64,000 nucleotides of DNA from NCBI RefSeq assembly GCF_022829465.1, contig NZ_JAKSXZ010000074.1, forward strand, positions 25,067 to 89,066. Reading direction: 5' to 3'. The notes beneath the pieces are model-generated. The model was not told the DNA's origin, made no database searches, and was given only the letters and a program-made list of their open reading frames with translations. This document shows, one piece after another, positions 43,824-51,474 of the stretch (positions within the stretch are counted from its first letter, which is position 1; each line of letters starts with the position of its first letter). Source of the DNA: Methylobacterium sp. J-067. Lineage in GTDB: Bacteria; Pseudomonadota; Alphaproteobacteria; Rhizobiales; Beijerinckiaceae. The translations under genes and the position numbers were made by a program.

Positions 43824-43878
43824 GGCCGGGCCACCCGAAGGTTCCGTCCTGCCCCAAAACAGGCTAGGGCAACCGGCG

Positions 43879-44379
43879 ATGACCCGTATAGCCCTCTATG
43901 CCGGCTCGTTCGATCCGGTCACGAACGGCCATCTCGACGTCGTGCGCCAGGCCTGCCGCCTGGTGGACCGGCTCGTGATCGCCATCGGCGTGCATCCCGG
44001 CAAGGCGCCGCTCTTCTCCGCCGAGGAGCGGGCCGAGTTGCTGCAGATCACCTGCGGGCCGGTGGCGGGCGCCGAGGGGGCGACCCTCGACGTCGTGACC
44101 TTCGACGACCTCGCCGTCTCCGCGGCGCGGCGCTGCGGTGCCACGGTGTTCATCCGGGGCCTGCGCGACGGCACCGATCTCGACTACGAGATGCAGCTTG
44201 CCGGCATGAACGGCGCCATGGCGCCGGAGGTCCAGACCGTGTTCCTCCCGGCCTCGACCAGCGCGCGGCCCATCACCGCGACCCTGGTGCGGCAGATCGC
44301 CGGGATGGGGGGCGACGTCTCGCCCTTCGTGCCCGCCGAGGTCGCCGCCCGGCTCAAGGCGCGTTTCGCGCCGGCCTGA
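43879..44379 (+). CDS. coaD: Phosphopantetheine adenylyltransferase
   Basis: 166 residues. [17 protein letters not shown] at residues 9-25 is the nucleotidyltransferase G-x-F-D-P-x-x-x-G-H motif, [21 protein letters not shown] binds the substrate, and [18 protein letters not shown] is the C-terminal ISST-like region. It catalyses the fourth step of CoA synthesis, from 4'-phosphopantetheine and ATP. It lies 55 bp after thrS and 33 bp before the first cyclophilin, all on one strand. Confidence 0.96.
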   Translation: MTRIALYAGSFDPVTNGHLDVVRQACRLVDRLVIAIGVHPGKAPLFSAEERAELLQITCGPVAGAEGATLDVVTFDDLAVSAARRCGATVFIRGLRDGTDLDYEMQLAGMNGAMAPEVQTVFLPASTSARPITATLVRQIAGMGGDVSPFVPAEVAARLKARFAPA

Positions 44380-44412
44380 CATCCGACAGACCAGAAGGAT
44401 CCGATACGAGCC

Positions 44413-44958
44413 ATGAAACGCCGCACGCTCCTCGCGCTCGCCCTCTCCCTCGGGCTCACCGCGCCGGCCTTCGCCGCCGATTCGAACACCGTCTACCTGC
44501 AGACCAAGGACGGCCGCATCACCATCGAGCTGCGCCCCGACCTCGCGCCCAAGCACGTGAAGCAGATCAAGACGCTGGTCTCGCGCGGCTTCTACGACGG
44601 GCTGAAGTTCCACCGGGTGATCGACGGCTTCATGGCCCAAACCGGCGACCCGAAGGGCAACGGCACCGGCGGCTCGGACCTGCCCGACATCCCGGCCGAG
44701 TTCTCGCAGAGCGCCCAGTTCAAGCGCGGCACGGTGGGCATGGCCCGCTCGGGCAACCCGAACTCGGCCAACTCGCAGTTCTTCATCTGCCTCGGCGACG
44801 CGCCGTTCCTGAACGGCCAGTACACGATCGTCGGCAACGTCACGGACGGTCTCGACGTCCTCGACAAGATCAAGAAGGCGGCCCCCGGCGCCCCCGGCGG
44901 CGCGGTGCAGGATCCCGACAAGATCGTGCGCATGACGCTGGCCGGGAAGGCTCAGTGA
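44413..44958 (+). CDS. Periplasmic peptidyl-prolyl isomerase (cyclophilin)
   Basis: 181 residues with a signal peptide (TLLALALSLGLTAPAFA, cleavage after about residue 21). The cyclophilin core has the active-site Arg in GLKFHRVIDGFMAQTGDP and later MARSGNPNSANSQFFICLGDAPFLNGQYTIVG. It should assist folding of exported proteins. The stop overlaps the GTG of the next gene. A second, cytoplasmic paralogue follows at 45502. Confidence 0.93.
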   Translation: MKRRTLLALALSLGLTAPAFAADSNTVYLQTKDGRITIELRPDLAPKHVKQIKTLVSRGFYDGLKFHRVIDGFMAQTGDPKGNGTGGSDLPDIPAEFSQSAQFKRGTVGMARSGNPNSANSQFFICLGDAPFLNGQYTIVGNVTDGLDVLDKIKKAAPGAPGGAVQDPDKIVRMTLAGKAQ

Positions 44959-45455
44959 GGCGGACCCTCCGGCCCGTCCTCTGGGGCGCCCTCGTCCTCG
45001 GCGCGGCGCTGCCGGCGCGCGCCTATGACGGCAGGCATCTCTTCTCGGGCTATGTCTACGAACCCGGCGGGGGCTATTCCCTGGCCCTGCCGGAGACCCT
45101 GGCGGCGACGATCGCCGTGCCGATGGCGGACCGGCCTCCGGGCGCGGCGAACACGCTGCGGCAGCTCTTCCCGGCGCTCGCCGCCTGCTGGAGCCCGCCC
45201 CACTTCGCCGCCACCCCGCAGGGGCCGGACGTGCAGGTGACGGCCCGGTTCTCGCTTCGGCGGGACGGCAGCGTGATCGGCACCCCGCGCATCACCTACG
45301 CGGCGGGCGTCTCGGGCGGGGACCGCACCACGCTCACCCGTGCCACCCTCGCGGCGCTCGGGCGCTGCACCCCGGCGCACCTCACCCCCGGCCTCGGCCG
45401 GGCCATCGCCGGCCGCCCGCTGGCCCTGCGCTTCGTCTACCATCCCCCGGCCTGA
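44955..45455 (+). CDS. Exported TonB-C-like hypothetical protein
   Basis: 166 residues from a GTG that overlaps the preceding TGA (GTGA). Signal peptide: LRPVLWGALVLGAALPARA. The second half, TARFSLRRDGSVIGTPRITYA then TLTRATLAALGRCTPAHL and LALRFVY, has the beta-alpha-beta layout of TonB/TolA C-terminal domains. It is read between the two cyclophilins and might be a partner for envelope folding; that is inference. Confidence 0.75.
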   Translation: MRRTLRPVLWGALVLGAALPARAYDGRHLFSGYVYEPGGGYSLALPETLAATIAVPMADRPPGAANTLRQLFPALAACWSPPHFAATPQGPDVQVTARFSLRRDGSVIGTPRITYAAGVSGGDRTTLTRATLAALGRCTPAHLTPGLGRAIAGRPLALRFVYHPPA

Positions 45456-45501
45456 CCGGCCGGCGACCCCCATCCCCCACCCGACCAACGGAGAACCGAT
45501 C

Positions 45502-45963
45502 ATGGCGGACAACGAAACCATCGTCCTCGAGACCACCAAGGGCCGCGTCGTCATCGGGCTGCGCCCCGACCTCGCCCCGAACCATGTCGAGCGGATCAAG
45601 GCGCTCGCCTCCCAGGGCTTCTACGACGGCGTGCTGTTCCACCGCGTCATCGACGGCTTCATGGCCCAGACCGGCGACCCGACCGGCACCGGCTCGGGCG
45701 GCTCCGACCTCCCCGACCTGAAGGCCGAGTTCAACGCCGAGCCGCACGTGCGCGGCACCTGCTCCATGGCCCGCACGAACTTTCCGCACTCGGCGAACTC
45801 GCAGTTCTTCATCTGCTTCGAGGACGCCCGTTTCCTCGACAAGCAGTACACCGTGTGGGGCAAGGTCGTGGAAGGCATGGACGTCATCGACACGATCAAC
45901 AAGGGCGAGCCGCCGCGCTCCCCGGACAAGATCGTGAAGGCCACCGTCGGCGCCGCCGCGTAA
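45502..45963 (+). CDS. Cytoplasmic peptidyl-prolyl isomerase (cyclophilin B type)
   Basis: 153 residues without signal peptide. Core motifs LFHRVIDGFMAQTGDPTGTG, SMARTNFPHSANSQFFICFEDARFLDKQYTVWG. Clearly a paralogue of the periplasmic cyclophilin at 44413. The ATG at 45502 follows GGAGAACC-type spacing (ACGGAGAACCGATC). A G/C-rich hairpin repeat (45975-45999) follows the stop and may act as terminator. Confidence 0.95.
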   Translation: MADNETIVLETTKGRVVIGLRPDLAPNHVERIKALASQGFYDGVLFHRVIDGFMAQTGDPTGTGSGGSDLPDLKAEFNAEPHVRGTCSMARTNFPHSANSQFFICFEDARFLDKQYTVWGKVVEGMDVIDTINKGEPPRSPDKIVKATVGAAA

Positions 45964-45974
45964 GGCTTCCGGCT

Positions 45975-45999
45975 CCTCCCCCCGCCCGGCGGGGGGAGG
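45975..45999. repeat. G/C-rich hairpin repeat (CCTCCCCC type), copy 1
   Basis: Perfect 11-bp inverted repeat (45975-45985 with 45989-45999) of C-runs against G-runs just after the cyclophilin gene. Same type as at 48437, 55527 and 58141; no long T-run. Confidence 0.75.
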
Positions 46000-46005
46000 G
46001 ACCCC

Positions 46006-46611
46006 TCACGCCCCGAGCCAGGCCTCCGCCCGGGACACATCCTCCGGCGCGTTGAGGTTGAGGAACGGATCGACCGGCTGCACCGGCCATTCCACCACCG
46101 CACTCCCGTGGCGGGCGATGAAGCCGCCGACCCGGCGCTCGCCGGACGCGAGCCACGCCCGCAGGTCGTCTTGCAGGGCGACGGGCCAGAGCGCCGCCGT
46201 GTAATGCTCCCGCCCCCCTGAGGCCGCGACCGCGATGGGGCCCGCGCCGGGGGATGCGGTGAGCCGCACGACGAGATCCTCCGGCAGGAACGGGGCATCG
46301 CCCGGCACGCTCAGCACATGCGTCACGCCGGGCAGGCCGGCGCCGTGTTCCAGCCCGGCCAGGATGCCCGCCAGCGGCCCCACGGCGCCCGGCACGGGAT
46401 CGGGCAGGACCGGCCCGTCGAATACCCCCGCAAACCGCGCCGGATCGCCGTTGGCGCTGAGCGCCAGCCCGGCCGGGCATTGCGGCGCCACGCGCGCCGC
46501 GATCCGCGCCAGGAGGGGCCGTCCCCCGAGGGGCAGCAGGGTCTTGTCGACCCCGCCCATCCGCCGCCCGAGGCCGCCCGCGAGGATCAGGCCGAGGACG
46601 GGCCCCGCCAC
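46006..46611 (-). CDS. mobA: Molybdenum cofactor guanylyltransferase
   Basis: 201 residues. N-terminal GLILAGGLGRRMGGVDKTLLPLGG is the GT-A nucleotidyltransferase loop with RMGG and the catalytic Lys, followed by GDAPFLPEDLV near residue 105 with the metal-binding Asp. MobA joins GMP to molybdopterin for formate dehydrogenase and related enzymes. It lies 6 bp downstream of the Mrp/ApbC gene stop, on the same strand, and likely shares its transcript. Confidence 0.92.
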   Translation of the reverse strand: MAGPVLGLILAGGLGRRMGGVDKTLLPLGGRPLLARIAARVAPQCPAGLALSANGDPARFAGVFDGPVLPDPVPGAVGPLAGILAGLEHGAGLPGVTHVLSVPGDAPFLPEDLVVRLTASPGAGPIAVAASGGREHYTAALWPVALQDDLRAWLASGERRVGGFIARHGSAVVEWPVQPVDPFLNLNAPEDVSRAEAWLGA

Positions 46612-46617
46612 CGGCGC

Positions 46618-47766
46618 CTACTCGAAGACGATCTTCGGCGCCGAGCGGGCGGGGCCCGCGCCGGAGAGGTTCGCCCAGAGCGACGCGGCGATCTCGCGGT
46701 AGACCTTGGCCTGCGGCCCCTCGGGATCGGTCGCCACCACCGGGCGGCCGGCATCGGAGGTCTCGCGGATCGTCATGTTCAGGGGCACCTCGCCGAGGAA
46801 CGGCACGCCGAGGCGCTGCGCCTCGTTGCGCGCGCCGCCGTGCCCGAAGATGTGCGAGGCATGGCCGCAATTCGGGCAGACGAAGGTCGCCATGTTCTCG
46901 ACGATGCCGAGGATCGGCACCGCGACCTTCTTGAACATCGTCACCCCGCGCCGGGCGTCGATGAGCGCGAGGTCCTGCGGCGTCGAGACGATCACCGCGC
47001 CCGAGAGCGGGGTCGCCTGAGCCATGGTGAGCTGCGCGTCGCCCGTGCCGGGGGGCATGTCCACGAGGAGCACGTCGAGTTCGCCCCAGAGCACGTCGCG
47101 CAGCATCTGCGTGATCGCCGACTGGACCATCGGGCCGCGCCAGATCATCGCCGCCTCGGGCTCGATCAGGAAGCCGATCGACATCACCTTCAGGCCGTAG
47201 CCGACCATCGGCTCCATCGCCTTGTTGTCGACCACGGTCGGCTTGCCGGTGAGGCCGAACAGCTTCGGCACCGAGGGGCCGTAGATGTCGGCGTCGAGGA
47301 GGCCGACCTTCAGCCCCTGCGCCTGGAGGGCGAGGGCGAGGTTGCAGGCGGTGGTGGACTTGCCGACGCCGCCCTTGCCCGAGGCCACCGCCACGATGTG
47401 GCGCACGCCCGGCAGCTTCGGCCCCTGCTGCGGCGGGGCGCCGGGCCGGGGCGGGGCGACGGGGGGCGGGCTCACCGGGTGCGGGGCGGCGCTGCTCTGC
47501 GCCGGATGGCTCCCGTCCCGCTCGGAGGTGAGGCTCGCGAACACGCCGGAGACGCCCGGCATCTGCAGGACGCGGCCCTCCGCCTGACGCCGCACCGGCT
47601 CGAACTTCTCGGCCTCGGAGGCGTCCACGAGGATCGAGAACATGACCCGGTTGGTCGGATCGACCACGACCTGGGAGAGGCGGCCGGAGCCGGGCAGGGT
47701 GGTGCCGGCGGCGTCGATCGTCACCGATTGCAGGGCGCGCAGCACGTCGTCGCGGGTGATGGCCAA
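46618..47766 (-). CDS. apbC: Mrp/NBP35-family Fe-S carrier ATPase (ApbC)
   Basis: 382 residues from a TTG at 47766 (GGAG 9 nt upstream; the protein then reads MAITRDDVLRAL). An MIP18/DUF59 domain at residues 1-85 precedes a Pro-rich linker and the deviant Walker A ASGKGGVGKST at about 128-138, then VDMPPGTGDAQLT and the bridging Fe-S Cys pair in FVCPNCGHAS. It assembles or transfers 4Fe-4S clusters. A longer frame to 47946 exists but lacks conserved sequence. It is immediately upstream of mobA. Confidence 0.92.
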   Translation of the reverse strand: MAITRDDVLRALQSVTIDAAGTTLPGSGRLSQVVVDPTNRVMFSILVDASEAEKFEPVRRQAEGRVLQMPGVSGVFASLTSERDGSHPAQSSAAPHPVSPPPVAPPRPGAPPQQGPKLPGVRHIVAVASGKGGVGKSTTACNLALALQAQGLKVGLLDADIYGPSVPKLFGLTGKPTVVDNKAMEPMVGYGLKVMSIGFLIEPEAAMIWRGPMVQSAITQMLRDVLWGELDVLLVDMPPGTGDAQLTMAQATPLSGAVIVSTPQDLALIDARRGVTMFKKVAVPILGIVENMATFVCPNCGHASHIFGHGGARNEAQRLGVPFLGEVPLNMTIRETSDAGRPVVATDPEGPQAKVYREIAASLWANLSGAGPARSAPKIVFE

Positions 47767-47922
47767 GGTCAGGGGCTCCGAAACTCGTTTGTCTCCATCT
47801 ATACGCGCCCGAGCGAAACACCACCCTGGCGCGCGGCCTGAACCAACCGGAGCCTCGCCCGTTGAAGACGCGAATCCGGGCCGGCCCCCCAGGCTGGCCC
47901 CCGTCGAGGCAGGAGTCACGCC

Positions 47923-48423
47923 GTGCACCAGAACCATCGCGACCACGAGGGCGCCGAGAAGCTGTTCGAACTCATCAAGGACGTGAAGGTCGCGATGATG
48001 ACCACCGTCGACACCGACGGCACGCTGAACAGCCGCCCGATGTGGAACAACGACATCGATCCGAACGGCGACCTATGGTTCTTCACCAAGCTCCATTCGC
48101 CGAAGACGGCCGAGATCAGCCGCGACAACCAAGTGAACCTCGCCTACTCGGACCCGTCGAGCCAGAACTACGTGTCGGTCGCCGGCAAGGCCGAGGTGAT
48201 CCGCGATCAGGCGCTCATCGACGAGAAGTGGAATGCCAGCCTGAAGACGTGGTTTCCCAACGGCAAGGACGACCCCGAGGTCGCCCTGATCCGCGTCTGC
48301 CCCGAGAAGGGCGAGTACTGGGACAGCCCGAACGCCACGATGCTGCACCTCTACGGCACCGTGAAGGCCGCCCTGACCGGCGAGAGCCCGAAGACCGAGA
48401 CCAAGAAGGTCGGCCTGTCGTAG
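47923..48423 (+). CDS. Pyridoxamine 5'-phosphate oxidase-fold general stress protein (GS26-like)
   Basis: 166 residues from a GTG at 47923. Split-barrel flavin-binding fold: LIKDVKVAMMTTVDTDGTLNSRPMWNNDIDPNGDLWFFT, then RDNQVNLAYSDPSSQNYVSVAG and WFPNGKDDPEVALIRV, the pattern of general-stress-26/PNPOx-like proteins that bind FMN, FAD or F420-like cofactors. Divergent from the ApbC gene. A G/C hairpin repeat lies after its stop. Confidence 0.9.
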   Translation: MHQNHRDHEGAEKLFELIKDVKVAMMTTVDTDGTLNSRPMWNNDIDPNGDLWFFTKLHSPKTAEISRDNQVNLAYSDPSSQNYVSVAGKAEVIRDQALIDEKWNASLKTWFPNGKDDPEVALIRVCPEKGEYWDSPNATMLHLYGTVKAALTGESPKTETKKVGLS

Positions 48424-48436
48424 TCACCACCGCCTC

Positions 48437-48461
48437 TCCCTCCCCCGCAAAGGGGGAGGGA
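48437..48461. repeat. G/C-rich hairpin repeat, copy 2
   Basis: 10-bp inverted repeat TCCCTCCCCC (48437-48446) against its complement (48452-48461), loop GCAAA. Placed after the stress-protein gene; same family as 45975, 55527 and 58141. Confidence 0.75.
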
Positions 48462-48495
48462 CAACGCGCCGGGCATTGACGCGGGGCGTGAATCC

Positions 48496-49833
48496 ATGCG
48501 CCCTCCCACTCCCCCGGCGCGACCCGAAGTCCCAAAAATGCTCGATCTGGCGAAGCGGGTGTACGACCACAGCTTCCGCATCGATCCGATCGTGCGGTCG
48601 CTCCTCGATACGGATTTCTACAAGCTCCTGATGGCGCAGACGATCCTGCGCCGGCACCCGCAGGTGGAGACGACCTTCGGCATCGCCAACCGCACCGCCC
48701 GGGTCCGCATCGCCGACGAGGTCGATGAGGGGCTGCTGCGGGAGCAACTGGACCATGCCCGCTCCCTGCGCCTCTCGAAGGGCGAGGTGACGTGGCTGAG
48801 GGGCAACGTGTTCCGGGGCCAGGGCCGCATCCTCGAACCCGACTTCGTGGCGTGGTTCGAGACTTTCCAACTGCCTGAGTACGAGCTCGCCACCCGCGAC
48901 GGGCAATACGAACTGACCTTCCACGGCCCCTGGGTCGAGACCACGATGTGGGAGGTGCCGGCGCTGGCCATCCTCAACGAGTTGCGGGCGCGCTCGGTGC
49001 TGCGCGGGCTCGGCAAGCTGACGCTGCAGGTGCTCTATGCCCGCGCCATGACCCGCGTGTGGGAGAAGATCGAGCGGCTGCAGCGCCTGCCCGACCTCTC
49101 CATCGCCGATTTCGGCACGCGGCGGCGCCACGGCTTCCTGTGGCAGGATTGGTGTGTGCAGGCCATGGCCGAGGGATTGGGCGAGCCGCGCTTCCTCGGC
49201 ACCTCGAACTGCCTCATCGCCGCCAAGCGCGAGGTCGAGCCGGTGGGCACCAACGCCCACGAATTGCCGATGGTCTACGCCGCGCTCGCCCCCGACGACG
49301 ACGCCCTGGCGGCGGCGCCCTACGCGGTGCTGGACGACTGGCAGGAGGATTACGCGGGCAACCTCCGCATCGTCCTGCCCGACACCTACGGCACCACCGG
49401 CTTCCTCGCCAACGCCCCCGACTGGGTGGCGGACTGGACCGGCATCCGCATCGATTCCAAGGACCCGATCGAGGGCGGGGAGGAGGCGATCCGCTTCTGG
49501 CAGGAGCACGGGCGCGACCCCCGCGACAAGCTCGCGATCTTCTCCGACGGGCTCGACATCGCCGAGATCGAGCGCATCCATGCCCGCTTCCACGGGCGGA
49601 TGCGCATCGGCTACGGCTGGGGCACCCTGCTCACCAACGATTTCCGGGGCCTGATGCCGGACGGGCGGCTCGATCCGATCTCCGTCGTCTGCAAGGTCAT
49701 CGACGCGAACGGCCACCCCACGGTGAAGCTCTCCGACAACCCGACCAAGGCGCAGGGGCCCGCCGACGAGGTCGCCCGCTACCGCCGTGTGTTCGGGGTG
49801 GGCGAACAGGCCGCCCTTCCCGTTCTGGTCTGA
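48496..49833 (+). CDS. pncB: Nicotinate phosphoribosyltransferase
   Basis: 445 residues. The N-terminal [18 protein letters not shown], central [15 protein letters not shown] with the catalytic region, [24 protein letters not shown] and [13 protein letters not shown] are NAPRTase motifs, as is [12 protein letters not shown] with the phosphoribosyl loop. It makes nicotinate mononucleotide in NAD salvage. Two in-frame starts, 48496 and 48538, are possible; neither has a decisive ribosome site, and the fold begins after the second. Confidence 0.94.
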   Translation: MRPPTPPARPEVPKMLDLAKRVYDHSFRIDPIVRSLLDTDFYKLLMAQTILRRHPQVETTFGIANRTARVRIADEVDEGLLREQLDHARSLRLSKGEVTWLRGNVFRGQGRILEPDFVAWFETFQLPEYELATRDGQYELTFHGPWVETTMWEVPALAILNELRARSVLRGLGKLTLQVLYARAMTRVWEKIERLQRLPDLSIADFGTRRRHGFLWQDWCVQAMAEGLGEPRFLGTSNCLIAAKREVEPVGTNAHELPMVYAALAPDDDALAAAPYAVLDDWQEDYAGNLRIVLPDTYGTTGFLANAPDWVADWTGIRIDSKDPIEGGEEAIRFWQEHGRDPRDKLAIFSDGLDIAEIERIHARFHGRMRIGYGWGTLLTNDFRGLMPDGRLDPISVVCKVIDANGHPTVKLSDNPTKAQGPADEVARYRRVFGVGEQAALPVLV

Positions 49834-49899
49834 GCGCGCGCAGCGGGTATAAGGTCGACCACGACGGGCCCGAGACGGCCCGCGCGGGAGGACAATCTG

Positions 49900-51372
49900 A
49901 TGGGTATGAACCGCCGCTCGCTCCTCGGCGCCGCCGGCCTCGCGCTGGGCGCGCCGGCCCTGAATGCGGCGCAGGCGGCCGAGACGCCGGCCCCGGCGGT
50001 CAAGGCCCCGGCAGTCAAGGCCCCGCCGCCTCCGCCCGTGACGAAGATCCTCGCGGAGTTCATCCGCGGCTCCACCTATGACGGCCTGCCGGAGAACGTC
50101 CGCCGGGAGGGCGTGCGCAGCTTCCTGAACTGGGTGGGCGTCGCCATCGGCGGCTCGCACCATGAGACCCTCGACATCGCGGTCTCGGCGCTGCAGCCCT
50201 TCTCCGGGCCGCCGCAGGCCAGCCTGTTCGGCCGCACCGAGCGGTTCGACATCATGAACGCCGCCTTCCTCAACGGCGTGTCGAGCCACATCTTCGATTT
50301 CGACGACACCCACCTGAAGACGATCATCCATCCGGCCGGGCCGGTCGCCTCCGCGATCCTGGCCTATGCCGAGATGAAGCCCGTCTCTGGCAAGGATTTC
50401 CTCGACGCGCTGGTGGTGGGCATCGAGGTCGAGTGCCGCATCGGCAACATGGTCTATCCGAACCATTACGATGCCGGCTGGCACATCACCGGCACCTGCG
50501 GGCCGTTCGGCGCCGCCGCCGCCGCCTCGAAGTTGATGGGGCTCACCGAGGAGCAGACGATCTACGCGCTCGGCCTCGCCGCCTCGCAGCCGGTGGGCCT
50601 GCGCGAGTCGTTCGGCTCCATGAACAAGAGCTTCAATCCCGGCCGCGCCGCCGCCAACGGGCTGTTCGCCGCGATCCTGGCCGCGAAGGGCTTCACGTCG
50701 TCGGAGAAGATGATCGAGGTCCGCCGGGGCTGGGCGCAGACCATCTCGACCAAGCAGGACTGGTCGCAGATCACCGACGGGCTGGGGAGCCGCTACGAGA
50801 GCGCGCTCAACACCTACAAGCCCTTCGCCTGCGGCATCGTCATGCATCCGGCCATCGACGCGGCGATCCAGATCCGCGACGAGGACCACGTGAAGCCGGA
50901 GGACATCAAGTCCGTGGACCTTAAGGTCCATCCGCTGGTGCTGGAGCTCACGGGCAAGACCGCGCCGAAGACGGGTCTGGAGGGCAAGTTCAGCATCTAC
51001 CACGCGGTGGCGGTGGCCTTCGTGGAGGGTGCGGGCGGCGAGAAGCAGTTCAGCGACCGGGCGGTGAACGACCCCCGCGTCGTGGCGCTGCGGAGCAAGG
51101 TGAACCCGGTGGTCACGCCCGGCGTCGACCCGGCGCAGGTGGATATGATTGTGACGCTGAACGACGGCCGCACGATCCACCGCCACATCGACCACGCCAT
51201 CGGCAGCGTCGAGAAGCCGATGACGGACGCCCAGCTCGACGCGAAGTTCAAGGACCTCGCGGATGGCATCCTCCCCGCGACGCAGGCGAACCGCGTGCTC
51301 GCCCTGTGCCGCTCCCTGCCCGACCTGAAGGACGCGGGCGAGGTCGCGCGGGCGGGGGTGCAGGGGGCGTGA
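49900..51372 (+). CDS. MmgE/PrpD-family protein with Tat-type signal
   Basis: 490 residues. The N-terminus MGMNRRSLLGAAGLALGAPA is a twin-arginine style leader (RRSLLG) followed by an Ala/Pro-rich linker. The body is a full MmgE/PrpD domain: VRSFLNWVGVAIGGSHHETL, AFLNGVSSHIFDFDDTHLKT with the conserved D-x-D-D region, HPAGPVASAILAYAE, and GCAAG-like AFACGIVMHPAIDA. Family members are 2-methylcitrate dehydratase-like or iminodisuccinate epimerase-type enzymes, usually cytoplasmic; an exported one is unusual. It stands alone after pncB. Substrate unknown. Confidence 0.85.
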   Translation: MGMNRRSLLGAAGLALGAPALNAAQAAETPAPAVKAPAVKAPPPPPVTKILAEFIRGSTYDGLPENVRREGVRSFLNWVGVAIGGSHHETLDIAVSALQPFSGPPQASLFGRTERFDIMNAAFLNGVSSHIFDFDDTHLKTIIHPAGPVASAILAYAEMKPVSGKDFLDALVVGIEVECRIGNMVYPNHYDAGWHITGTCGPFGAAAAASKLMGLTEEQTIYALGLAASQPVGLRESFGSMNKSFNPGRAAANGLFAAILAAKGFTSSEKMIEVRRGWAQTISTKQDWSQITDGLGSRYESALNTYKPFACGIVMHPAIDAAIQIRDEDHVKPEDIKSVDLKVHPLVLELTGKTAPKTGLEGKFSIYHAVAVAFVEGAGGEKQFSDRAVNDPRVVALRSKVNPVVTPGVDPAQVDMIVTLNDGRTIHRHIDHAIGSVEKPMTDAQLDAKFKDLADGILPATQANRVLALCRSLPDLKDAGEVARAGVQGA

Positions 51373-51474
51373 TCCGCGCCTGACGGCTGAGCTTCATCCG
51401 GCCGGGATCGTTTTCGCCTCCCGGTCGGTTCCTCAGCCGGCGCCCCGGCCCCGGTCGGCGCCGCGTGTGGCGTC

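Noticed and set aside
48424..51195. 923-residue minus-strand frame
   Set aside because: Runs across pncB and the MmgE/PrpD gene in antisense; no protein-like motif.
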